Below are positions 18,260-26,531 of a DNA stretch of 64,000 nucleotides, piece after piece. The translations under genes were made by a program, and so were the position numbers. Position 1 is the first letter of the stretch. Every line of letters begins with the position of its first letter. This DNA is from Methylophilales bacterium HTCC2181 (GTDB taxonomy: Bacteria > Pseudomonadota > Gammaproteobacteria > Burkholderiales > Methylophilaceae), in assembly GCA_000168995.1 (NCBI GenBank), contig AAUX01000001.1, positions 992,001 to 1,056,000 on the forward strand. The letters run 5' to 3'. Under the pieces are notes generated by a model. The model searched no databases. It was not told where the DNA came from and saw only the letters and a list, made by a program, of their open reading frames with translations.

Positions 18260-19203
18260 GAGCCGAAGAACTCGTTGATGGCTTTTTCGGTTTTCTTAAA
18301 CACCTCTTCTACTTCCTTGTACTCAGTGTCATTTATCGACTTTAAGGGCATGCGGTCACGTCTGTGCATAAAGCCTGCTGCTTGCAGTAATGCTTTATTA
18401 GTTCTATGCCAGCCATACTTAGCTGCACATTCATTAAAGAATGGTGCTTCTAACTTCTCTAAAATAAAGTTTATTTTTTCTTTATCATCTTTTAGGCAAG
18501 CTTCCCAGAATGTTTCACCAATACGTGCATCTAGCATAGATATACCATTCAGATATGATTTGGCACCATATGGCAAATACTGGATTAAGCTCGCTTTTTT
18601 ACCCGCAATAACAACGCGGATTCTTGGTTCTAGTTCTAATGCAAGGCAAGTTGTCTCAAAATCTTTGGCATCCTCTTTAAGCGCGACTATTTCTGGAATT
18701 TGAGGTAATTTTTTAAATAAAGAATATGGCCAGTTCATCTGCTTACCATCATAACCTGACAAAAAAGGCATTTCGTGCACAAGTATTGGCATTTTAGTTG
18801 ACGTGCCAACCTCTGAATAATGGTCTAAAATTTGCTCATCATTGAAGTATTTCTCTCTGACCAATAAAGACACCAAGTCTGCACCATGCTCTTTTGCATG
18901 TTTCGCAAACTCAATCGTTTCCTTTGTGGAGCAGTGAATTGGATCACCAACTACTACAAGGTTCTGCTGATCAAGTTTCTTGACAGTTTGTATACAAAAA
19001 GCATTCAAATCCCTGATTTCTTGATGAGTTAACTGAGAGTATCGAGAGTTATATGCCATCGCGTAAAACTTACGAGCACCTTGTTGATATAATGTACATA
19101 AGTACTTATTTATCGATTCATAATCAATATTTTCATTCTCATCAAATGGTGTAAATATAGTGTAAACACAACCTTCAAGACGTTGCTTTATATCATCATA
19201 CAT
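18256..19203 (-). CDS. Divergent DapA/N-acetylneuraminate-lyase family protein
   Basis: 315 residues with the (beta/alpha)8 layout of the DHDPS/NAL family: VYTIFTPFDENENIDYES at the start, DPIHCSTKETIEFAKHAKE mid-protein and EIVALKEDAKDFE with the presumed Schiff-base lysine at about residue 176. Two usual active-site elements are altered: the GTTGE pyruvate-binding loop is replaced by AYNSRYSQLT (about residues 50-59), and the tyrosine of the usual YNVP segment by VHEMP (about 142-146). It therefore may not be a standard pyruvate aldolase. The gene lies between the CMP-synthetase and the GMD-like dehydratase. Confidence 0.82.
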   Translation of the reverse strand: MYDDIKQRLEGCVYTIFTPFDENENIDYESINKYLCTLYQQGARKFYAMAYNSRYSQLTHQEIRDLNAFCIQTVKKLDQQNLVVVGDPIHCSTKETIEFAKHAKEHGADLVSLLVREKYFNDEQILDHYSEVGTSTKMPILVHEMPFLSGYDGKQMNWPYSLFKKLPQIPEIVALKEDAKDFETTCLALELEPRIRVVIAGKKASLIQYLPYGAKSYLNGISMLDARIGETFWEACLKDDKEKINFILEKLEAPFFNECAAKYGWHRTNKALLQAAGFMHRRDRMPLKSINDTEYKEVEEVFKKTEKAINEFFGS

Positions 19204-20236
19204 TTGTAATTCCTTTTTCCCATCTTTCTATATCAACCTTAGTCATCTCAGTAATAATTTTCTCTATTGGTCTTGACCCAAGCCAGCCTGTTGTTTTTTT
19301 TAATTTACTTGAGTCACCTAATCTAGCGGAAGTATCAAACGGTCTAAAGTAACTTTCAGACAAATAAGCAATTTTTTGCCCCGTACGGCTATCGACGCAT
19401 ACCTCAGAAATTCCCTCTCCCTCAAAAGAAGGGCTAAAACCCGCATATTCTGCTGACATCTTCAAGAAGCTTCTTACAGATGTTAGTTTGCCTGTAGCAA
19501 AAACAAAATCATCCGATTTGCTGGAACTCAATGTGAGAATCATCGCTTTTGTAAAGTCTTCTGCAGACCCCCAGTCTCTGCAAGAATCGAAGGAACCTAA
19601 TTCAAAAGGTTCACCTCCTTGGGTAGCCAACCTTGCCATATTGTAAGTAATTTTGCGTGTAACAAAGCTTCTTGTCCTCAATGGTCCTTCATGATTGAAT
19701 AAAATGCCTATGCTCGCAAACAAACCGTATCGATCTCTATACATTTTAACTAAATGTTGCGCTGCCATTTTAGAGATGGCATATGGGTTTGAAGGGAGAA
19801 GCGAGCTTTCCTCGTTCAATAATACATCCTTCTCAGTATTGCCAAAAACTTCTGAGCTAGAAGCAAAGAAAATTCGTGTATCTTTTGACACAATTCTGAT
19901 CGCTTCAAGAATATTCAAAGTACCATTAATATTTGCTTTAATTGTTGTTAACGGGTGTAAAAATGAATCAGCAACATAACTCTCCCCAGCTACGTGAAAA
20001 ATATAATCAGGTTTTATTTCTTGAATTGTTTCAATTAAGTGATTCGGTTCATCAATATTTATATTAACGAGCTTTATTTTATTTAATATATCTAGATGCT
20101 CTAAACGCCATGTTTTATTGCTAGATCCACGCCTAAAACCCCCATAAACAGTAAAATCCTGATTAAGCAAATGTGCGGCAATGTGAGCGCCATCTTGTCC
20201 AGTAACCCCTAGAATAAGCGCAGTTTTATTTTTCAT
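19196..20236 (-). CDS. GDP-mannose 4,6-dehydratase-like nucleotide-sugar dehydratase
   Basis: 346 residues. LILGVTGQDGAHIAAHLL, FFASSSEVFGNTE, NPYAISKMAAQHL (Tyr-x3-Lys), GILFNHEGPLRTRSFVTRKI and CRDWGSAEDFTKAM follow Gmd closely, yet it differs clearly from the canonical Gmd at 26532-27614. The conserved core suggests a 4,6-dehydratase acting on a GDP- (or related) sugar. Linked by 8-11 nt overlaps to the aldolase-like gene and to the NeuB fusion, it may make the 4-keto-6-deoxy precursor of the CMP-activated acid, as GDP-linked precursors do in the Campylobacter legionaminate pathway. Confidence 0.83.
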   Translation of the reverse strand: MKNKTALILGVTGQDGAHIAAHLLNQDFTVYGGFRRGSSNKTWRLEHLDILNKIKLVNINIDEPNHLIETIQEIKPDYIFHVAGESYVADSFLHPLTTIKANINGTLNILEAIRIVSKDTRIFFASSSEVFGNTEKDVLLNEESSLLPSNPYAISKMAAQHLVKMYRDRYGLFASIGILFNHEGPLRTRSFVTRKITYNMARLATQGGEPFELGSFDSCRDWGSAEDFTKAMILTLSSSKSDDFVFATGKLTSVRSFLKMSAEYAGFSPSFEGEGISEVCVDSRTGQKIAYLSESYFRPFDTSARLGDSSKLKKTTGWLGSRPIEKIITEMTKVDIERWEKGITNV

Positions 20237-22073
20237 TATTAAATAATCTTTCTAAATTTGAAATTGCTTTGCTGAAACCAGCACCACCATCAAGGTGTCC
20301 TTGCCAAACCTCGATTACCTTCATACAATCAAAATCAAATGCTTTTTTTAATGTCTTCATATTTTTAGCATCACCTTCTCCAAATTGCAAACCTTCGCCA
20401 TCGATACCTGCTGCATCGGCTATATGCAAATGTTCTATACGAGGGCTTAGTAAGTCAACTATGTTTGGAGCATCGAAATCAAACAAGCTATCTCCCATGC
20501 ATAAATGACATATATCCATACATATGGGTAGTTCGTGTTGATCAATATAAGCAACATCTTTTAACTCATTCATCACATCTAATTTAACAGAGCCTCCAAA
20601 GTACCAAGCAATCGGGGGTAACCATTGAGGTAGGATTAATATACCTTGATTTCGAAAGCTAGATAGTAAATTCGTGTATTCTTCATAAAATTCAGCAACA
20701 CTCTTATGCACAACAGAAAAGCTTCCGACAATTGGAACTTGCATCCCTATTTTGTCTTGTAATAACTTCGCGAAATCAACTGTACGTTGCAATATATCAA
20801 GGCTACCTTGAGCCTGACTCTTATCGTCAGAAAAAGGATCCATCAACTTTGTAGAGCTTATATAATCAGGTAAGTGTATGCTGTATCTGTTGTTGCTTTT
20901 AAAAGTATTTCTATTAAAACCGTTCAGCACTTCCTTAAAAGAAAGATGAAACTCATAAGCTCCTATCGGAAATTTATTTTCGAAATCATTTAAATCGTGC
21001 AATCTAACTGGGATAGATATTTTATTTTCACGTGCGAATGATAATGCACTATCAGACACTTGTTCAGACTTAAGGAATACTGACTCACTTATGACTTCGC
21101 CAACACCAATATTCTTTAAAGCAGGTTTACCCAAATACTTTACCATATCAGCTCGCCCAAACCCGACTCTAGGTGACCGAAATGATAAATCTTGGAAACT
21201 GACTATATCTCCCTTCAGAATATTACCTTTTGCATAATATGAACGGCCTAGGTTTTGGAAGTTAAGCATTTCGCCTTGATTAGGCACTCTGTTAAAATTT
21301 CCCGTCATTAATAATTGCATGTTTTCAGAGAAAGTGGCTATTTTTGCGAACTCTTCTGGAGTTGAACTTGTTGTATGGTCTAAACCATCTGCATTCTTAT
21401 CAAATGTGATATGCCTTTCAATAACAGTAGCCCCCATACTCATTGCAATTAAACATACCTCCCAGTCTTCATCATGACTAGAGTAGCCATAAGGACGCTG
21501 CCATTTTTCACGCATGTGGCTAAGGTAACCAAGATGCGCATTTGATAAAGAAACGGGATAATTAGACACGCAATGAAGGGCAATCCAGTTATTTTTATCC
21601 AATGCCATAAATGCATCATCAATCTGATCCTCATGATGACAGCCAAGTGAAACATAAACAGGCTTATCAAAACCAAGCATTTTGTTAATGAGTGGGGCAT
21701 TGTTTAATTCCACTGAAGGCGATTTAAAGAAATCAAAATGGTGAATACCATCCCCGAAATCTGCAATATCTGCTTCATCAAAAAAACTTATGCCTGCTTC
21801 AATATCAAGAGAATGTGCATCATCAACAAGTCTTAAAATCACTTCAGGAGATAGATAGTTTTTTGTAATTTCTTTAAGTAACATTTCATCGCCAATTTGT
21901 TTTGCACCATCGGCATAAGCATTATCAAGATTTCGGTATTGAAATTTAATGCCATTAACTTTTGCTTGAGCTGCTGCCTTTATTAATTCTAGCGCTATTG
22001 AAAAATCTCCGCCGTGATTAATACCAATCTCAGCAATGATAAAAATTGGCTTACTATTAATATTTTGATTCAT
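20226..22073 (-). CDS. NeuB-type sugar-acid synthase fused to a TIM-barrel isomerase domain
   Basis: 615 residues, against about 340-350 for ordinary NeuB. Residues 8-265 are a NeuB barrel: FIIAEIGINHGGDF, NGIKFQY, HCVSNYPVSL, GYSSHDED and VIERHITFDK, with His200 and His221 at the usual metal positions. About 277-337 is a SAF/antifreeze-like domain (AKGNILKGDIVSFQDL, GVGEVISESV). About 350-615 looks like a xylose-isomerase/AP-endonuclease-2 barrel: ICMDICHLCMGD, IEHLHIADAAGIDGEG and VIEVWQGHLDGG carry candidate metal ligands. It should condense PEP with a hexose-type sugar; the extra barrel could isomerise or epimerise that sugar. The role of the fused domain is inferred. Confidence 0.85.
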   Translation of the reverse strand: MNQNINSKPIFIIAEIGINHGGDFSIALELIKAAAQAKVNGIKFQYRNLDNAYADGAKQIGDEMLLKEITKNYLSPEVILRLVDDAHSLDIEAGISFFDEADIADFGDGIHHFDFFKSPSVELNNAPLINKMLGFDKPVYVSLGCHHEDQIDDAFMALDKNNWIALHCVSNYPVSLSNAHLGYLSHMREKWQRPYGYSSHDEDWEVCLIAMSMGATVIERHITFDKNADGLDHTTSSTPEEFAKIATFSENMQLLMTGNFNRVPNQGEMLNFQNLGRSYYAKGNILKGDIVSFQDLSFRSPRVGFGRADMVKYLGKPALKNIGVGEVISESVFLKSEQVSDSALSFARENKISIPVRLHDLNDFENKFPIGAYEFHLSFKEVLNGFNRNTFKSNNRYSIHLPDYISSTKLMDPFSDDKSQAQGSLDILQRTVDFAKLLQDKIGMQVPIVGSFSVVHKSVAEFYEEYTNLLSSFRNQGILILPQWLPPIAWYFGGSVKLDVMNELKDVAYIDQHELPICMDICHLCMGDSLFDFDAPNIVDLLSPRIEHLHIADAAGIDGEGLQFGEGDAKNMKTLKKAFDFDCMKVIEVWQGHLDGGAGFSKAISNLERLFNNEK

Positions 22074-23137
22074 TTGTTGAAAGCTTTAATGGATTCTTGA
22101 TACTTCAACAAAAATGGATAGAGTCCAACAACAAATAAATTAAACTCAGAATTTGTCATTAATTTACATTCAACCTCTACTCGAATTCCACTTATATTTT
22201 TATTTTCATAATTGTAATTTTCTTTTTTTGAAATTAATACTAACTTTAAGATCTTACGAATAATGCGCCTTAAAAAACTTGGTTTTATATTCTCTTGTGA
22301 ACTAATTTCATTCTTTATCGCCCTCAAAAGCATTATTTTTACCTCATCTGGCTTGAATCTAAAGCATGTAGATAAACTTTTTGAAAGTAATAATAAAAAA
22401 CTACGATGCGTTTCACTTTCTTGAATATAACAAGTATGCCATGTTTCAATATTTTGAATTTTCATGGAAGCTTTTTCCTCTGAAAGCGCATTATTACGCA
22501 AGAATAAAGGTAACGTTGATACTAATACGCGTCCATTTTTATGCATAAATACATTGAAAGCTCTTTCAAATAATGTCACATTTTGACCCTGGAATTGTTC
22601 CCAATCAATATTACTCAATGGATCTATAATCTGCTTAAACAACGATGCCCTATGCAACCCCCAAATCATTTGATGATATGGATTGAGGCATTGTTCTAAA
22701 TTTGGCTTCTCTTCAATACAATATTTTGAGTGATCAACAAATTTAATATAATTTCTAGGTCGTATAATAGACATATTATCTTGTTTCACCAGTGATAAAT
22801 TTTGTGATACCGTAGACGAGATAAATTCTGTTGAGTTTTGCAGTTGCGCCTTTAAATTGTAAAGTGACTCAAGATTCAATACCTCACCGTCGGGATGAAT
22901 CAAAATAAACTCTGACGAAATCTTTTTAGAGAAGATGCGCAGCTTCTCAGGCATCTTTAAATTTGGACAATGATAATATTTTATTGGATATTTATTAGAT
23001 AAACCCCATAAATTTTGAGAAGAATCAGCCACAACAATTTCAAAAAAATTATTTGCTAATGTATCAAGAATTATTTTTAAATTATCATGAGCATTATGAG
23101 TAACTATTAAAACCCCAATTAAATTTGAAAAGTCCAT
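22070..23137 (-). CDS. Glycosyltransferase, family 2-like (TIGR00180-like)
   Basis: 355 residues. Starts with GVLIVTHNAHDNLKIIL, then FEIVVADSSQN and FILIHPDGEVL (acidic site), as in family 2 transferases, and NPYHQMIWGLHRASLF matches the conserved middle segment of the TIGR00180 group of glycosyltransferases found in nonulosonate clusters. The C-terminal 100 residues are lysine-rich with no known motif. Overlap of 4 nt with the NeuB fusion gene ties it to that module. Confidence 0.7.
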   Translation of the reverse strand: MDFSNLIGVLIVTHNAHDNLKIILDTLANNFFEIVVADSSQNLWGLSNKYPIKYYHCPNLKMPEKLRIFSKKISSEFILIHPDGEVLNLESLYNLKAQLQNSTEFISSTVSQNLSLVKQDNMSIIRPRNYIKFVDHSKYCIEEKPNLEQCLNPYHQMIWGLHRASLFKQIIDPLSNIDWEQFQGQNVTLFERAFNVFMHKNGRVLVSTLPLFLRNNALSEEKASMKIQNIETWHTCYIQESETHRSFLLLLSKSLSTCFRFKPDEVKIMLLRAIKNEISSQENIKPSFLRRIIRKILKLVLISKKENYNYENKNISGIRVEVECKLMTNSEFNLFVVGLYPFLLKYQESIKAFNK

Positions 23138-23153
23138 AAATATTCTTACCTAC

Positions 23154-23789
23154 CTAATAAATTCGTTTTAAATAACCATCAGGTGCAACACCAATCAACA
23201 ACTTGCTATCGAATGATTTATCAATTTCAAACTCAGAATGGTTTTTTAAAAACTCTTTAACAGCAGTTTTTGGGTTATTCCCTGGGCCCCAAGGGCGATC
23301 ACCTGACTGTTCCTTCATCATATCTTCTATAATAGTATCAAATACAACACAATAACTATTAACACTGGTTAATGAGGCATAAGCTTCAAGCTCTGCTAAA
23401 ACATGATCATGTGTATGGTTTGAATCTAAACTAATTAATATACAACTATAGTTTTGAGCGTATTCATTAACTTTAGCAATAATTTCAGATGCAATAGAAG
23501 ATCCTTGGAGCATGTCAATACGATTCCCCATGGGGGGTGCCTCAATTGCTTTGAGATTGTGTTCACGTATGTCTATATCAATCCCTAACACTCTCCGCTT
23601 AGGCCTTTTAGGGTCAAGCAATTCACCAGTTGCCAGAGCATCACAATAATCTAGCATTGAAAGAAAAGAGGCATTCATAATGAGAGATCCACCATGAGCG
23701 ATGCCTGTTTCAATCATCGGTTTCGGCTTCACTTGTGTTTATTCTGAAATTCGAGTCTCTAATCCACCAGCTAAAATAATTGCTTTCAT
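23154..23789 (-). pseudogene. Chimeric pseudogene: rfbF start joined to cmcI-type end
   Basis: From ATG 23789 the frame reads MKAIILAGGLETRISE, a TAA stop, then TQVKPKPMIE, which is the N-terminus of RfbF with GTR's preceding Gly changed to Glu and codon 17 changed from Glu to stop. Without a frame change it then becomes TGIAHGGSLIMNAS and follows the CmcI-type protein at 1839-2606 to its end (VAPDGYLKR). The first about 80 residues of that protein and the remaining about 230 of RfbF are gone. The join lies where both parents encode IE-x-G. A GTG at 23732 could still start a 192-residue product, but half of the SAM-side fold would be missing. Confidence 0.9.
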
Positions 23790-23800
23790 TTTTTTTCACC

Positions 23801-25567
23801 TTATATTTCATCTATTATCTTTCCATTTCTTAATGTATAGATATTGTCGCATTTATCTAATGTTTTCAATCTATGTGCAACTGTTATTATTGTTTTTTGA
23901 CCATGCAGTGCAAAAATTGCATCCATTAAATCAGCCTCTGTTTTAATATCCAAGTTGCTTGTTGCCTCATCTAAAACCAAAACCTCTGGCTTGTGGTAAA
24001 GTGCGCGAGCAATTCCAATCCGCTGACGTTGTCCGCCTGAAATCCTAACGCCTCGCTCTCCTACAATTGTGTTCAGACCTTCCGGTAAATCATTAATAAA
24101 ATTTTCCAATTGTGCTAAAGAGATTGCCTTTTGAATTGAGGTGTGATTAATATCATCATCATTAATACCAAAGGCAATATTTCGACGCAGTGTGTCATCA
24201 ATAAGGAAAATTTCTTGCGGTACGTACCCTATTTGATTCTGCCAACCTCTTAAGTTTTCACTTATATCAACACCATCTAAATGTAAATTTCCACTAGTAG
24301 GCGATAAAACTCCTAAAATTATATCTATGAGTGTACTTTTACCTGAGCCACTTTCCCCTACAAAGCCAATAAAGTCCCCTTTATTAATCCTAAGAGAGAT
24401 TGAGTTTAATGCTTTGGAGTCAGCATTGGGGTAGCTATAGCTTAAATTCTTAATTTGAAAGTTATTTTTAAATTTCATTTTATCAACATTTCCAGATTTA
24501 ATAAGTTGGGGTTCGTTAAGACTTAACTCCTCACTTAGTAAATTTAATGTTGGTAACCCAAATCTCAGTTGCTGAATTGCAGTGATAATACGATTAGCTG
24601 AGGGTATTAAGCGAAATGCTACTAAAGCATACAAAGACAAGGTTGGTAACATCATTGATATTGGTATTTGCTGAAGTACCATGCTTCCCACTAACAAAAA
24701 TAAACTTATTAAAGTAAGGAGCTCTAACCAAAGCCTTGGCATTTGATTAATAAATAGTTGCCGCTGGTTACATTCCATACTTTTGTTTGTATGAATTGTA
24801 TATTTATCAATAAAATCATGCTCTCGACCATATAATTTTGTCTCTTTAACTCCTCCCAAGCCTTGGTATAGTTGCTGAATCCTTAAACCCTCATGAATGA
24901 TTCGTTGTTTTGCCCAATGTAAAGTACGGTTTTTTGTAAATCTATGAAACTGTGTTGCAAAAAAAATTAAGGTGCTTAACATTACTGTGGTGCCTATTGG
25001 CTCTACAAATAACAACAATACAGAAAATCCTAGGAGAATAAGCATTTCTGTCAATAAATAAAGACATGGAGTCACCACCGAGTTTATAAATACAGATACC
25101 TCACCCTGAATATTTCTTATAAGCTGCCCTGAATTTTTTTGAAGATGATATTGATATGGTTGTTTTAAATAATTTGAAAATAACTTTATAGCTATCTCGG
25201 ACTGCAATCCAAATATTAATTTAGATTGCTTCCAGGCTAGCAATGCCAGGAAGCTATTTTTAATAATATAAGCGAAAACTAAGGCTAGCATTAAACTCAT
25301 AATCAAGGTTTCTACGGATGGATTATTTAGTCGCTGAATTAGCTCACCTAATACTGGGTATGAAGTATAAATATCTTTTTGGGTCAATAATGCAATTACA
25401 GGAATTATAAGACCAATACCAATCATTTCAAGCAACACCCCAAAAATTACCATAATCCATAGCTTAATTAATGACCTCTTTTTAGATTCAGGGATCAAAA
25501 ACCAAATATTTTTGAAAAAACTGAAAGTTCTTTTTAGTTTTTTATCTTTTAATAATTGTGAAGACAT
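23801..25567 (-). CDS. ABC transporter, fused permease-ATPase (PglK/MsbA-like glycan flippase)
   Basis: 588 residues. Six membrane spans in the first about 330 residues (e.g. LWIMVIFGVLLEMIGIGLII), then an ATPase domain with Walker A GESGSGKSTL, signature VRISGGQRQRIGIARAL, Walker B VLVLDEATSNLD and the switch His in TVAHRL. This half-transporter type dimerises; PglK-like members flip lipid-linked oligosaccharides, MsbA flips lipid A. Its place directly after fcl and before the chimeric pseudogene suggests a glycan role. It begins one base inside the fcl stop region. Confidence 0.88.
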   Translation of the reverse strand: MSSQLLKDKKLKRTFSFFKNIWFLIPESKKRSLIKLWIMVIFGVLLEMIGIGLIIPVIALLTQKDIYTSYPVLGELIQRLNNPSVETLIMSLMLALVFAYIIKNSFLALLAWKQSKLIFGLQSEIAIKLFSNYLKQPYQYHLQKNSGQLIRNIQGEVSVFINSVVTPCLYLLTEMLILLGFSVLLLFVEPIGTTVMLSTLIFFATQFHRFTKNRTLHWAKQRIIHEGLRIQQLYQGLGGVKETKLYGREHDFIDKYTIHTNKSMECNQRQLFINQMPRLWLELLTLISLFLLVGSMVLQQIPISMMLPTLSLYALVAFRLIPSANRIITAIQQLRFGLPTLNLLSEELSLNEPQLIKSGNVDKMKFKNNFQIKNLSYSYPNADSKALNSISLRINKGDFIGFVGESGSGKSTLIDIILGVLSPTSGNLHLDGVDISENLRGWQNQIGYVPQEIFLIDDTLRRNIAFGINDDDINHTSIQKAISLAQLENFINDLPEGLNTIVGERGVRISGGQRQRIGIARALYHKPEVLVLDEATSNLDIKTEADLMDAIFALHGQKTIITVAHRLKTLDKCDNIYTLRNGKIIDEI

Positions 25568-26526
25568 TATTTATTTTTATTTTTGAGAAAATCCTGATAA
25601 GCCATCTTAATTCCATCTGTAAGTGATACTTTTGGCGACCATCCTAGTTGATTAATAGTGGTGGAATCCATTATTTTTCTGGGTGTCCCATTCGGTCGAT
25701 TGACATCAAAATCAATTTCACCCTTGAACCCTATAATTTTTTGAATAGTAAGAGCCAAGTCTTTTATTGTTAAATCTTCTCCATATCCAACATTTATCAA
25801 AGGGGGTGAAGCTTTAAGGAGATTTTCAAATCTAACAGATGGTAATTGAGCAATATAGACACACGCTTCAGCTAAATCCTCGCTGTACAAAAACTCCCTC
25901 CGGGGCGAGCCAGTGCCCCATATAACAACTCTTGGGTGATTATTGGTCTTTGCCTCATGAAATTTCCGTATTAATGCAGGCATAACATGATTATCTTCGA
26001 TATCATAATTATCGCCAGGTCCATATAAATTGGTTGGCATTACCGCAATATTCTGAGTGCCGTATTGCCGATTATAGCTCCCACACATTTCAACGCCTGC
26101 AATCTTTGCCAAAGCATAAGCTTTATTTGTTAATTCCAATGGTCCAGTAAGAAGATATTCCTCTTTAATTGGCTGGGGGCAATCTCGTGGATATATACAA
26201 CTTGAACCTAAAAATATTACCCGTTTTACACCGTTAACATATGACTCATGAATAACATTTGTTTGAATGGCTAAATTAGAAAAAATAAATTCGGCTGGAT
26301 ATGTTTTATTGGCATGAATACCTCCAACTTTTGCGGCAGCTAAAAATACATATTCAGGCTTTTCTTTTTTAAAGAAGGTTTGCACCGCCAACTGATTCGT
26401 TAAATCTAGTTCTGCATGTGTTCGGGCAAGAATATTTGTATAGCCTTGCTTTCTTAATTGTCTAGTAAGAGCTCCCCCTACAAGACCGCGATGCCCTGCT
26501 ACATATATTTTAGCATTTTTATCCAT
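25567..26526 (-). CDS. fcl: GDP-L-fucose synthase
   Basis: 319 residues. IYVAGHRGLVGGALTRQL is the Rossmann start typical of Fcl/WcaG, LGSSCIYPRDCPQPIKEE holds the active-site Ser/Cys, NKAYALAKIAGVEMC the Tyr-x3-Lys, and MPTNLYGPGDNYD the family-specific segment. It converts GDP-4-keto-6-deoxymannose to GDP-L-fucose by epimerisation and NADPH reduction. It lies 5 nt downstream of gmd, whose product it uses. Confidence 0.95.
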   Translation of the reverse strand: MDKNAKIYVAGHRGLVGGALTRQLRKQGYTNILARTHAELDLTNQLAVQTFFKKEKPEYVFLAAAKVGGIHANKTYPAEFIFSNLAIQTNVIHESYVNGVKRVIFLGSSCIYPRDCPQPIKEEYLLTGPLELTNKAYALAKIAGVEMCGSYNRQYGTQNIAVMPTNLYGPGDNYDIEDNHVMPALIRKFHEAKTNNHPRVVIWGTGSPRREFLYSEDLAEACVYIAQLPSVRFENLLKASPPLINVGYGEDLTIKDLALTIQKIIGFKGEIDFDVNRPNGTPRKIMDSTTINQLGWSPKVSLTDGIKMAYQDFLKNKNK

Positions 26527-26531
26527 TAAAT

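Noticed and set aside
23154-23732. Intact 192-residue methyltransferase gene starting at GTG 23732
   Set aside because: The preceding codons are clearly the rfbF start, the N-terminal third of the CmcI fold is missing, and no ribosome site is seen; treated as a pseudogene.
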